From the NCBI GenBank assembly GCA_002360925.1, contig DERN01000003.1, positions 319,175 through 383,174 of the forward strand: a stretch of DNA of 64,000 nucleotides. The letters run 5' to 3'. Shown in pieces: positions 15,801 through 23,498 of the stretch. Every line of letters starts with the position of its first letter. The first letter of the stretch is position 1. The position numbers were made by a program, and so were the translations under genes. The DNA is from Flavobacteriaceae bacterium UBA3339. GTDB taxonomy: Bacteria > Bacteroidota > Bacteroidia > Flavobacteriales > Flavobacteriaceae. Under the pieces are notes generated by a model. It did not search any database. It had not been told where the DNA came from and saw only the letters and a list, made by a program, of their open reading frames with translations.

Positions 15801-16436
15801 ATGCCGTTATTTAAAAGCATTTTTTGCGATACTGAAACTCAAATACTTGTTTGGAAAATTACCGAAACCGAAGAAGAATTAAAAAGTACAGTTGTTTTAC
15901 AAGAAAAACATCAAAAACGTTTAAACGGAATGCTTTCTGAACAACACAGACGCGGTTTTCTAAGTGTTCGGAAATTATTGCAACACGCAGGATATTCGGA
16001 TTTGGATTTGAATTATGATGCAAATGGAAAACCTCATTTAAGTGACGGAAAACATATTTCGATTACGCATTCGTTTGAATTTTCAGCAATTATCATCAGT
16101 TCTAAAAACGCAGGAATTGACATTGAAAAGCAACGCGAAAAAATCACGCGGATTGCACCTAAATTTATAGAATCGGAATTCGATTTTTTAGATCAAAACA
16201 ATGAGTATATCGAACAATTAAGTGTCGTTTGGGGTGCAAAAGAAGCGTTGTATAAAATGTGTAATTCGCGCAGTTTAAGTTTTAAACAAGATATGCATTT
16301 AGATGCTTTTTTATTAAAAAGCGAAACAGGAACAGCAAATGTTTCGTGTAAAGAAACACAATTTTCTTGTCGATTTATTTTTCATTTTACCTCTTTCGAA
16401 AATTACACTTTGGTTTACGCATTAGAACATGAATAA
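15801..16436 (+). CDS. 4'-phosphopantetheinyl transferase superfamily protein (Sfp-type)
   Basis: It should transfer the phosphopantetheine arm of CoA to a serine of an acyl- or peptidyl-carrier protein. It has 211 residues. The two Mg/CoA-binding signatures are present: GIDIEKQ near residue 110 and WGAKEALYKM near residue 148. An ISITHS segment lies before the first. The size fits Sfp-type enzymes rather than AcpS. Its carrier protein is not in the window. The 3' end overlaps arfB by 8 bases, so the two are co-translated. Confidence 0.9.
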   Translation: MPLFKSIFCDTETQILVWKITETEEELKSTVVLQEKHQKRLNGMLSEQHRRGFLSVRKLLQHAGYSDLDLNYDANGKPHLSDGKHISITHSFEFSAIIISSKNAGIDIEKQREKITRIAPKFIESEFDFLDQNNEYIEQLSVVWGAKEALYKMCNSRSLSFKQDMHLDAFLLKSETGTANVSCKETQFSCRFIFHFTSFENYTLVYALEHE

Positions 16437-16827
16437 AGAACTTATAAAGACCGAATTACAATATAAAGCCATTCGAAGCTCGGGCGCTGGCGGACAAAAC
16501 GTGAACAAAGTAGCAACTAAAATTCAGATTCAGTTTTCTGTAGAAAACTCGAACGGATTAACCACAGACGAAAAAATAACGTTGACCGAAAAACTATCGA
16601 ACCGGATTGCAAAAGATGGTTTTATTATGGTTGAATGCGACGAAACTCGAAGTCAGTTAAAAAACAAAGAATTGTGTATTCAGCGTTTATTTTTATTGTT
16701 AGAAAACGGATTAAAAAAAGATAAAAAACGAATTGCGACTAAAATTCCAAAAGCCGTTATTAAAAAACGTTTAAACGATAAAAAATTGAATTCTGAAAAG
16801 AAAGAAAATCGAAAGTTTAGGTTTTAA
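16429..16827 (+). CDS. arfB: Peptidyl-tRNA hydrolase ArfB (RF-1-like ribosome rescue factor)
   Basis: A 132-residue rescue factor that hydrolyses peptidyl-tRNA on stalled ribosomes. The catalytic GGQ sits in RSSGAGGQNVNKVATK near residue 20, with the usual following VNKV. The C-terminus is a basic tail (KKRLNDKKLNSEKKENRKFRF) that inserts into the empty mRNA channel. The length matches ArfB/YaeJ and is far below that of RF1/RF2, so it is not a true release factor. It overlaps the end of the phosphopantetheinyl transferase gene. Confidence 0.93.
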   Translation: MNKELIKTELQYKAIRSSGAGGQNVNKVATKIQIQFSVENSNGLTTDEKITLTEKLSNRIAKDGFIMVECDETRSQLKNKELCIQRLFLLLENGLKKDKKRIATKIPKAVIKKRLNDKKLNSEKKENRKFRF

Positions 16828-16840
16828 ATCAAAATTTATT

Positions 16841-17374
16841 ATGAAAAATTTCGTTACTTATTTCATTATTTTTTTTCTATTCAAAAGTAAAATTTATTGT
16901 CAAGAATTAAAGACTACTATGATTTCAGAAGATGAAGTAGAATTTGAAATAAGCAATCCCAAACAATTATTGTTCTTTATTCCTTATACAGAAAAAATTT
17001 ATTATTCCATAGGAAACTATAGGCTAATGTTTAGTATATATGAAGGAGACAAAATATCAGAAGAATGTAGTGGTATAATAGAATGCATTTATTATGGTCC
17101 TTTTTGGATTAGAGAAAAAATTGAAAGATTTGGGAGCGGTTATTTTTCGCGAGAAAAAATCATAAAACGAAAATATAAGTTAGAGTTTAATTTATGTGAA
17201 CTTGAAGTTTTAAAAAAGAAAAATATTTCTATTGAGTTCACTTTAAGTCAATATGATCTACACAAAATACGTTTATTTAAAAAGGAACTCAATTTCTATC
17301 ACAAACAAGGGATAATATTTAACGGAGAATTAAATAGTAATAGAATTCTGTTAAGTAAACCTCAATTCATTTAG
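16841..17374 (+). CDS. Hypothetical exported protein
   Basis: An unrecognised protein of 177 residues with a hydrophobic leader (MKNFVTYFIIFFLFKSKIYCQ), probably cleaved. The remainder is rich in aromatic and charged residues and looks beta-rich, with one cysteine pair in ECSGIIEC and a later single Cys. Its AT-rich codon use differs somewhat from the preceding arfB, from which it is separated by 13 bases. A role cannot be proposed. Confidence 0.7.
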   Translation: MKNFVTYFIIFFLFKSKIYCQELKTTMISEDEVEFEISNPKQLLFFIPYTEKIYYSIGNYRLMFSIYEGDKISEECSGIIECIYYGPFWIREKIERFGSGYFSREKIIKRKYKLEFNLCELEVLKKKNISIEFTLSQYDLHKIRLFKKELNFYHKQGIIFNGELNSNRILLSKPQFI

Positions 17375-17434
17375 TTTTTTTACTTTAATCTAAAGAAAAA
17401 ACTTTTCAATCTATAGCCTCTCAAAAAAAACAAC

Positions 17435-17442
17435 TATCTTTG
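17435..17442 (+). promoter_or_regulatory. -7 element of the TPP riboswitch transcript
   Basis: TATCTTTG matches TAnnTTTG and places the transcription start right at the beginning of the riboswitch. I see no convincing TTG at the -33 position. Confidence 0.6.
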
Positions 17443-17445
17443 CGC

Positions 17446-17522
17446 CGTCTCAAAGGGGTGCCATTCGGCTGAGATCATACCCGTAGAACCTGGGCAGGTA
17501 ATGCTGCCAAGGGAAAGAACAT
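17446..17522 (+). promoter_or_regulatory. TPP (THI-box) riboswitch
   Basis: A thiamin pyrophosphate aptamer with all conserved blocks in order: GGGGTGCC (17455-17462), CTGAGAT (17469-17475), ACCC (17479-17482, P2 partner of GGGGT), GAACCTG (17486-17492), P4 GGCAG/CTGCC (17493-17508), and the closing AAGGGAA. P3 is the short GCC-ATTC-GGC hairpin. P1 is weak. It lies about 100 bases before a TonB receptor gene and should repress it when thiamin pyrophosphate is plentiful. Confidence 0.96.
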
Positions 17523-17591
17523 TTACTAATGAGTGCACGCATAAGTTGTTGTTCATAACGAAAACATTTTATTAATCACAACAAAATAATG

Positions 17592-17620
17592 ACCCCTTTT
17601 ATTTGTAAAATTATTTTTAC
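17592..17620 (+). promoter_or_regulatory. Possible expression platform of the TPP riboswitch
   Basis: ACCCCTTT at 17592-17599 can pair exactly with AAAGGGGT at 17452-17459 in the aptamer, competing with P2. It is followed by a small hairpin (GTAAAA-TTAT-TTTTAC, 17605-17620) that ends two bases before the start codon. The switching scheme is an inference. Confidence 0.4.
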
Positions 17621-17622
17621 GA

Positions 17623-19794
17623 ATGAAACTAAATTTTTTGTTTGCAGGTGCTTGCTTAACCGCATTTACCGCACAAGCCCAAACCAATGTTAAAAAAGAC
17701 TCTTTAACTTCCGAAACACTCGACGAAGTTTTAGTTCAGGCTGTAAGAGCAAACAGTAAAACGCCGATTGCCTACAGCAATATGAGCAAAAAGGAATTGG
17801 CAAAACGCAATTTAGGACAAGATATTCCTGTTTTAATGAATTTTATGCCTTCGGTTGTTACTACGACCGATGCAGGAAACGGAGTTGGTTATACCGGAAT
17901 TCGAGTTCGTGGTAGCGACGGAACCCGCGTGAATGTTACAATTAATGGAGTTCCGTATAACGATGCCGAATCACACGGAAGTTTTTGGGTTAATATGCCC
18001 GATTTTGTATCAAGCGTTGAAAACTTGCAATTACAGCGCGGTGTCGGGACTTCGACAAATGGTTCCGGAGCGTTTGGAGCAAGTTTAAACTTATTGACCG
18101 ATGCATATTCGTACGATGCAAATGGCGAAATTTCGAATTCGTTCGGAAGTTTCAATACACGTAAACACACCGCAAAATTCTCGACCGGATTAATCAATAA
18201 TACGTTTGAATTGACAGGAAGATTATCAAATCTCTATTCTGACGGATATATCGATCGAGCTTCTTCTAAACTGAGTTCTTACTTTTTACAAGGAACGTTT
18301 GTTAACGAAGGAACTTTAATTAAAGCTTTGGTTTTTGGCGGAAAAGAAAAAACCTATCAGGCTTGGAACGGAATTGAAGACAAAGAATTATTGAAAACCA
18401 ACAGAAGATATAATCCTGCCGGAGCGTATATTGATGACAATGGAAATACACAATTCTACAACAACGAAACCGACAATTACAATCAAGATCATTATCAATT
18501 ACATTGGAACGAAAAGTGGAGCAACAACTGGAAAACCAATATTGCATTACATTACACCAAAGGTTTTGGATATTATGAAAACTACAAAAAGAAACAGCTT
18601 TTGTTAGATTATGGTATAAACCCAATTGAAATTGGAGGCGAAACCAAAGAAAAGTCGGATGTAGTTCGCCGAAAATATCTTGACAATTATTTTTACGGAA
18701 TTACCTTTTCGGCTCAATATCATAAAGATAATTTAGAAGTCTTGTTTGGCGGAGCTGCGAACACTTACAACGGAGATCATTTTGGTGAAGTTTTATGGGT
18801 TAGAACGCAACCCCAAAAGTCTTTCCCATTCGAATATTATCGAGATAATTCTAAAAAGAATGATGTAAACGGATTTGTAAAAGCAAGTTACACTTTTAAC
18901 GATCGTTGGATTTTATTCGGAGATCTTCAACTTCGAAATGTTTCGTACAAAGCGAATGGAAAAGACACCGGAATTGTGGACGAAAAATTTAATTTCTTTA
19001 ATCCAAAAGCCGGAATTACCTATAAAATAAACGATATTAGTCAGGCGTATTTTTCTTATGCGCGAGCAAACAGAGAGCCAAATAGAACCGATTACGAAGG
19101 CGAAAGACCAAAAGCCGAAAAGCTAAATGATTTTGAATTAGGCTGGCGTTATGTTACCGAAAAACTATCGGTTAACGTAAACGGATATTATATGTCGTAT
19201 AAAGATCAATTAGTTTTAACAGGCGGATTAAACGATGTTGGTGCATCGAAACGCGTAAATGTAGACCAAAGTTACCGTATGGGAATCGAAATTGACGCAA
19301 CATACAAACCTGCAAAAAAGTTTACGATTTCGCCAAGTATTACTTTAAGTTCGAATAAAATAAAAGAGTTTAATGTAGATTTTAACGGCGAATTGCAAAC
19401 ATTTAAAAACACAAACATTTCGTTTTCGCCAAATGTTATCATCGGAAACGCTTTTACGTACACTCCTATTAATCAGTTAAACATTTCATTGCTAACAAAA
19501 TTTGTAGGCGAACAATATATGGGAAATATTGATTCAGAAGCTTCAAAACTAGATTCTTATTTCACAAACGACATTAACATTGTATATGAAATGCAGTTGA
19601 AAAAATGGTTTAAAAGCATTTCGTTCAGCGTATTGGCAAACAATATTTTTAACGTAAAATATATTTCGAACGGATTTTACTATACGTATGATAATGATTG
19701 GACAAATCCAGGAAGTGTTATAACAGAAGAAGGAACAGGATATTATCCACAAGCTCAATTCAATATTTTGGGCGGAATATCATTAAAATTCTAA
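17623..19794 (+). CDS. TonB-dependent receptor, TPP-riboswitch controlled (probable thiamin uptake)
   Basis: An outer-membrane receptor of 723 residues with a signal peptide (to about residue 19) and no carboxypeptidase-like domain. The plug covers about residues 45-155, with GYTGIRVRGSDGTRVNVTINGVP and a TSTNGSGAFGASLNL end. A 22-strand barrel with an aromatic C-terminus (GGISLKF) follows. The TPP riboswitch in its leader is the best evidence for the substrate: thiamin or a thiamin precursor. Comparative genomics has reported thiamin-regulated outer-membrane receptors in Bacteroidota. No inner-membrane thiamin transporter is adjacent. A terminator follows. Confidence 0.93.
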   Translation: MKLNFLFAGACLTAFTAQAQTNVKKDSLTSETLDEVLVQAVRANSKTPIAYSNMSKKELAKRNLGQDIPVLMNFMPSVVTTTDAGNGVGYTGIRVRGSDGTRVNVTINGVPYNDAESHGSFWVNMPDFVSSVENLQLQRGVGTSTNGSGAFGASLNLLTDAYSYDANGEISNSFGSFNTRKHTAKFSTGLINNTFELTGRLSNLYSDGYIDRASSKLSSYFLQGTFVNEGTLIKALVFGGKEKTYQAWNGIEDKELLKTNRRYNPAGAYIDDNGNTQFYNNETDNYNQDHYQLHWNEKWSNNWKTNIALHYTKGFGYYENYKKKQLLLDYGINPIEIGGETKEKSDVVRRKYLDNYFYGITFSAQYHKDNLEVLFGGAANTYNGDHFGEVLWVRTQPQKSFPFEYYRDNSKKNDVNGFVKASYTFNDRWILFGDLQLRNVSYKANGKDTGIVDEKFNFFNPKAGITYKINDISQAYFSYARANREPNRTDYEGERPKAEKLNDFELGWRYVTEKLSVNVNGYYMSYKDQLVLTGGLNDVGASKRVNVDQSYRMGIEIDATYKPAKKFTISPSITLSSNKIKEFNVDFNGELQTFKNTNISFSPNVIIGNAFTYTPINQLNISLLTKFVGEQYMGNIDSEASKLDSYFTNDINIVYEMQLKKWFKSISFSVLANNIFNVKYISNGFYYTYDNDWTNPGSVITEEGTGYYPQAQFNILGGISLKF

Positions 19795-19813
19795 ACCACT
19801 TATTCACTTATAA

Positions 19814-19844
19814 AAAAACGAGCACTTTAAAATGCTCGTTTTTA
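19814..19844 (+). terminator. Terminator of the thiamin-type TonB receptor gene
   Basis: AAAAACGAGCA pairs with TGCTCGTTTTT around an 8-base loop, 17 bases after the stop codon. Confidence 0.88.
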
Positions 19845-19893
19845 TTTTTATTATTCAAAATAGAATCAATTCAAGGTTTCAAGATCAATCTAA

Positions 19894-20319
19894 CTAATTA
19901 TAAATCGTTAAAATATTTCCGTTTTTCGAAACGCGATATTCCTTCAAAGGAAATTGCGCATCGGTAGTTGCCAAACCTAAAAAAAGATTATAAATCAAGC
20001 CGTCGCTGCATCCGCACTTCGCTTCCACTCCATTCAACGTTAATTTCGAACATCCGCTAATTCCGTGATTTGCACAAGTCGCTTCAAAAGCTCGAACCGA
20101 AGTTCCGGTATTAATTACGATAAAACCATTAATTCCGTATCCGCCAACATATACTGCATTTCCCGCATATTCCAATTTATTATACAAAGGCAAATTCGTA
20201 TTTAACTGCACATTTACGGCATAATCGGGCAAATACGGATTTCTGCTATTCCAATCTTCCTTAGAACAAGAAGTAAGTAGCAAAAAGAAAATCGAAACGA
20301 ACGCGAATAGTTTTTTCAT
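19894..20319 (-). CDS. Rieske-like lipoprotein lacking the canonical iron-sulfur ligands
   Basis: A 141-residue lipoprotein. The signal peptide ends at the lipobox LLTSC, and the mature part has a Rieske-like fold. The two loop motifs are recognisable but altered. The first reads TCANHGISG instead of CxHxG, and the second reads KCGCSDGLIYNL instead of CxxH. The histidine of the second box is absent, so a normal 2Fe-2S cluster is unlikely. The start at ATG 20319 gives the clean lipoprotein signal; an upstream in-frame start is seven codons longer. It is divergent from greA, and the greA promoter lies just behind its start. Confidence 0.78.
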   Translation of the reverse strand: MKKLFAFVSIFFLLLTSCSKEDWNSRNPYLPDYAVNVQLNTNLPLYNKLEYAGNAVYVGGYGINGFIVINTGTSVRAFEATCANHGISGCSKLTLNGVEAKCGCSDGLIYNLFLGLATTDAQFPLKEYRVSKNGNILTIYN

Positions 20320-20328
20320 TGTAAAAGA

Positions 20329-20359
20329 TTTGAAAAACAAATTTAATTATTTAACTTTG
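20329..20359 (+). promoter_or_regulatory. Bacteroidetes-type promoter of greA
   Basis: TTTG at 20329-20332, a 19-base spacer and TAACTTTG at 20352-20359: a perfect consensus match. The predicted transcript starts about 95 bases before greA. Confidence 0.85.
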
Positions 20360-20408
20360 ACATAAATATAAAGAGAATAATATTAACATAATAAACGTTT
20401 TAGAAAAC

Positions 20409-20434
20409 AAAATCCCGTTTGTATGGGATTTTTT
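20409..20434 (+). terminator. Terminator-like hairpin in the greA leader
   Basis: AAAATCCC pairs with GGGATTTT around an 8-base loop and is followed by T. It lies between the greA promoter and the greA start codon, 25 bases before the latter, so it is placed to act as an attenuator or to release a short leader RNA of about 70 bases. Confidence 0.7.
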
Positions 20435-20458
20435 CTATTTTATAAAATGAATTGAAAG

Positions 20459-20935
20459 ATGAGCAAAGTATCATATTATACAGCAGAAGGACTGAAGAAA
20501 TTAAGAGAAGAAGTAGATTTTTTGAAAGGTGTAGAACGTCCTAAAGCTTCTCAGGCGATTGCTGATGCGCGCGACAAAGGAGACTTATCTGAAAATGCAG
20601 AATACGATGCAGCTAAAGAAGCTCAAGGTTTATTAGAATTAAAAATTGCTAAAATGGAAGAAGTTTTGGCAAATGCTCGTTTAATCGATGAATCGCAATT
20701 AGACACTTCAAAAGTATTAGTACTTTCTACCGTTCGCATTAAAAATCAGGTTAACGGAATGGAATTAACCTATACATTGGTTGCAGAAAGCGAAGCGGAT
20801 TTAAAATCGGGAAAAATTTCGGTTACTTCTCCAATCGGAAAAGGTTTATTAGGTAAATCGGTTGGTGAAATTGCTGAAATAAAAGTACCAAACGGAACAT
20901 TGAAATTCGAAATCTTGGATATTTCAAGAGACTAA
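20459..20935 (+). CDS. greA: Transcription elongation factor GreA
   Basis: It rescues backtracked RNA polymerase by stimulating cleavage of the nascent RNA 3' end. The 158-residue length is standard. The N-terminal coiled coil (about residues 8-75) carries the acidic tip in ARDKGDLSENAEYDAAKEAQ, with the two key acidic residues D and E. The C-terminal globular domain (about 80-158) ends with VPNGTLKFEILDI. A strong promoter and a leader hairpin precede it. The HIT-family gene follows after 12 bases in the same transcript. Confidence 0.97.
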   Translation: MSKVSYYTAEGLKKLREEVDFLKGVERPKASQAIADARDKGDLSENAEYDAAKEAQGLLELKIAKMEEVLANARLIDESQLDTSKVLVLSTVRIKNQVNGMELTYTLVAESEADLKSGKISVTSPIGKGLLGKSVGEIAEIKVPNGTLKFEILDISRD

Positions 20936-20947
20936 AAATAACGTATC

Positions 20948-21334
20948 ATGAGTGTTTTCACAAAAATCATCACAGGAGAAATTCCTTCGTACAAAGTAGC
21001 AGAAAACGACGATTTTATTGCTTTTTTAGACATTAATCCTAACGCAAAAGGTCATACATTGTGCGTTCCGAAACAAGAAGTCGATAAAATCTTTGATTTA
21101 GATAAAGAGCTTTATACGCGATTAATGCAGTTTTCGTACGATGTTGCAAAAGCAATCGAAAAAGCAGTTCCTTGTAAACGCGTTGGTGTGGCGGTTGTTG
21201 GTTTAGAAGTTCCTCATGTACACGTACATTTAATTCCGTTGCAAGATATGGACGATATGCGTTTTCAACGAAAAGCGACGCTTACAAAAGAAGAATTTGA
21301 AGAAACAGCAAAGAAAATCGCTGAGAATCTATAA
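20948..21334 (+). CDS. HIT family nucleotide-binding protein
   Basis: A small histidine-triad hydrolase of 128 residues, related to Hint/HinT purine nucleoside phosphoramidases. The active-site triad appears as VPHVHVHLIPL (HxHxH) near residue 95, and the upstream part has FLDINPNAKGHTLCVPK, the nucleotide-binding face of the family. The gene lies 12 bases behind greA and ends at a strong terminator. The greA-HIT pairing is common in Flavobacteriia. The cellular substrate is unknown. Confidence 0.93.
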   Translation: MSVFTKIITGEIPSYKVAENDDFIAFLDINPNAKGHTLCVPKQEVDKIFDLDKELYTRLMQFSYDVAKAIEKAVPCKRVGVAVVGLEVPHVHVHLIPLQDMDDMRFQRKATLTKEEFEETAKKIAENL

Positions 21335-21338
21335 AACT

Positions 21339-21371
21339 AAAATCCCTTCGAAATTTCGAAGGGATTTTTTT
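21339..21371 (+). terminator. Terminator of the greA-HIT unit
   Basis: AATCCCTTCGAAA with TTTCGAAGGGATT, a 13-bp perfect stem with T7, directly after the HIT gene. Confidence 0.93.
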
Positions 21372-21410
21372 ATACTTTTAGTTTCATGTAATTCACATAA
21401 ATGAACCATT

Positions 21411-21492
21411 TTGTCATTCTGAATAAAACGAAGTGAAATGAAGAATCTTAAACTATTTTTTAAAAAAAATTCCTCTTTCGTCGGAATAACAA
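21411..21492. repeat. Degenerate inverted-repeat intergenic element
   Basis: The left arm, TTGTCATTCTGA followed by ACGAAGTGAA and GAATCTT, is mirrored by the right arm, which on the minus strand reads TTGTTATTCCGACGAAAGAG and then GAATTT. The roughly 82-base unit could fold into a long imperfect hairpin. The GTCATTCTGAACGAAGTGAAGAATC-type word is a familiar intergenic repeat in Bacteroidota genomes. Confidence 0.65.
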
Positions 21493-21553
21493 ATAATCAT
21501 CAAAAACTTATTAAAACAAATAAGTGATAATCTTAAAAAGCAACAATAGAAAC

Positions 21554-22105
21554 ATGCTAAAATTCAATCCTAAACAAATTACGTTAAAGAATAACAAAAC
21601 TGTTTTAATTCGACAAGCAGAAGCTCATGATGCCGAGCAACTTTTAAATTGCATTAAAACGTATATCCCCGAAAGTGATTATATTCCAAAATTCGAACAT
21701 GAAATTACATTAACTCTTGAACAAGAAAAAGATTGGATTAATTCGTTCATTACAAACGATAATTCTTTGCTATTAGTTGCCGAATACGAGAACAAAATAA
21801 TTGGAAATATAGATTTGACCGGAAGCCGAAGAGAAGCGATGAAACATACCGCCGTTATTGGAATGGGAATGATAAAAGAATTTCGAAATTCGGGTCTTGG
21901 AACTGCTTTATTATCGTCTATTGCAGAATGGTCTAAAGAAAATCCAATTTTAGAATTAATTTGGCTACAAGTTTATACCGAAAACGAATTAGGCTTGAAT
22001 CTTTACAAGAAAATAGGTTTTAAAGAAAACGGAATCATCAAAAACTTCTTTAAACATAATGGTAATTATTTCGACAATTTAACAATGAGCATGAATATAA
22101 AATAA
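21554..22105 (+). CDS. GNAT family N-acetyltransferase
   Basis: An acetyl-CoA-dependent acetyltransferase of 183 residues. GNAT motif A is seen in VIGMGMIKEFRNSGLGTALL, whose NSGLGTA loop binds the pyrophosphate of CoA. Motif B follows as ELIWLQVYTENELGLNLYKKIGF, the usual N-terminal-acetyltransferase-like pattern of RimI/RimJ relatives. The frame extends to a GTG at 21524, but ATG 21554 begins right before the fold and I prefer it. The gene stands alone downstream of a repeat element. The acceptor substrate cannot be inferred. Confidence 0.88.
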   Translation: MLKFNPKQITLKNNKTVLIRQAEAHDAEQLLNCIKTYIPESDYIPKFEHEITLTLEQEKDWINSFITNDNSLLLVAEYENKIIGNIDLTGSRREAMKHTAVIGMGMIKEFRNSGLGTALLSSIAEWSKENPILELIWLQVYTENELGLNLYKKIGFKENGIIKNFFKHNGNYFDNLTMSMNIK

Positions 22106-22151
22106 AGAATTTTTTCAAGACGAATTGAACTTACTAGATTTTGAAAAGAGT

Positions 22152-22193
22152 AAAAAAAGAATGCCTACAAGATTTAAAAAACCTTGTAGGCAT
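22152..22193 (-). terminator. Terminator of the histidine kinase gene
   Basis: An 11-bp stem (ATGCCTACAAG with CTTGTAGGCAT) followed on the minus strand by a T-rich tract, 36 bases past the kinase stop codon. Confidence 0.75.
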
Positions 22194-22228
22194 AATAATA
22201 TTTTGATTCATGTTTTAAGGAATAAAAA

Positions 22229-23377
22229 TCAATACAGCGTTTTATTATACTGTACCAAAAAGGTAGTTCCTTTTCCAATTTCCGATTTTAAAACTTTTAT
22301 TGTTCCTTTATGATACTTTTCTACAATACGTTGTGTTAATGACAAACCTAAGCCCCAACCACGTTTTTTGGTCGAAAAACCTGGTTCGAATATTTTTCGA
22401 AATTGATTTTTAGGAATTCCTTTTCCGGTATCGGTAACTAAAATCTGAATGTTTTTTTCGTTGTTATTTAATTCAACCTTTATTTTTCCTTTTCCTTTAA
22501 TAGCATCAATTGCATTTTTAACCAAGTTTTCGATTGTCCAACTATGTAAAACCGGATTGATTAACAAATTCACAATATCTGCGTTCGATTCAAATTCAAA
22601 CTCAATCTGTTTAGAACTTCGCGATTGCAAATAATCAAAGGATTTTTTAGTTTCTTCTACAACGTTCAGAACTTCCAAATTCGGTTCAGATCCAATTTTC
22701 GAAAAACGATCCGCGATGGTTTGCAAACGATCTACATCTTTCTGAACTTCAACTACAATATTTTCGTCTACATGCTCTAATTTCATCAATTCGATCCAAC
22801 CCAATAACGAAGAAAGTGGCGTTCCGATTTGATGAGCAGTTTCTTTTGCCATTCCCGCCCATAATTTATTTTCGGACGAAATTCGACTTGTTCTAAAATA
22901 TGTATAAACCAACAATCCAAACAAAATTAAAATTGCAACCAGTGTTAATGGATAGTATTTTAATTTGGTAATTAACGATGAATTTCCGTAATAAACATAT
23001 TGAATTTCATCTAAAAATCTCACTTCAAGCGGAATGTTTTGATTTTTTAAATCATTCAAAATCTTATGTTGAAGTTTTAAATCATGTTCCGCTTCTTCAG
23101 GTAAATTATAATGATTTATAATGCTATCATTATTTGTTGTAAGAATTGCAGGAATCGTTGTGTTTCCGCTTAAAACAGCTAATTGCAAGTCAACATTATC
23201 TTTATCTGTATTAATCATACTCTTATTCGCTTCTGCCCAAATTTCCATTTTCACACGTTCTTCGTGCTTAAAAGTTTGAAAAAGCAAATAAGTATTCCAA
23301 AGAATTAAAATCAGAATAAAAAACGAAAAAAGCCCAATAAACCAGCGTGTATACAGACTTCTTTTAACTATAGACAT
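22229..23377 (-). CDS. Membrane sensor histidine kinase (orphan)
   Basis: A two-component sensor of 382 residues. The first transmembrane helix is at about residues 12-31. A periplasmic loop of about 110 residues and a second helix near 140-158 follow. The phosphoacceptor histidine lies in KETAHQIGTPLSSLLGW. The ATP-binding domain has the N box ENLVKNAIDA, the G1 box VTDTGKGIP, and the G2 box RGWGLGLSL. There is no HAMP domain and no response regulator next to it. Its signal and partner are therefore unknown. Confidence 0.92.
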   Translation of the reverse strand: MSIVKRSLYTRWFIGLFSFFILILILWNTYLLFQTFKHEERVKMEIWAEANKSMINTDKDNVDLQLAVLSGNTTIPAILTTNNDSIINHYNLPEEAEHDLKLQHKILNDLKNQNIPLEVRFLDEIQYVYYGNSSLITKLKYYPLTLVAILILFGLLVYTYFRTSRISSENKLWAGMAKETAHQIGTPLSSLLGWIELMKLEHVDENIVVEVQKDVDRLQTIADRFSKIGSEPNLEVLNVVEETKKSFDYLQSRSSKQIEFEFESNADIVNLLINPVLHSWTIENLVKNAIDAIKGKGKIKVELNNNEKNIQILVTDTGKGIPKNQFRKIFEPGFSTKKRGWGLGLSLTQRIVEKYHKGTIKVLKSEIGKGTTFLVQYNKTLY

Positions 23378-23442
23378 ACGTTAAATTTTGTATTACAAGA
23401 TAGTACTTAAAACGTTATTTTGTTGATAATATTTTAAAAATC

Positions 23443-23476
23443 ATAGCCAAATTAAGTCTTAGGATGGCTATATTTG
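23443..23476 (+). promoter_or_regulatory. -7 element with overlapping dyad before the flavin reductase gene
   Basis: TATATTTG at 23469-23476 matches TAnnTTTG. The inverted repeat ATAGCCA (23443-23449) / TGGCTAT (23465-23471) runs into the element and could be a regulator site. There is no clear -33 TTG. Confidence 0.4.
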
Positions 23477-23498
23477 TTTTTGAACCTATTTTTAAATT

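Noticed and set aside
19698..19967. An 89-residue plus-strand frame at the end of the thiamin-type receptor gene
   Set aside because: It is out of frame with the receptor, crosses the terminator hairpin, and is antisense to the Rieske-like gene.
22125..22313. A 62-residue frame between the acetyltransferase and the histidine kinase
   Set aside because: It runs through a terminator hairpin and into the antisense strand of the kinase gene. Its composition is not protein-like.
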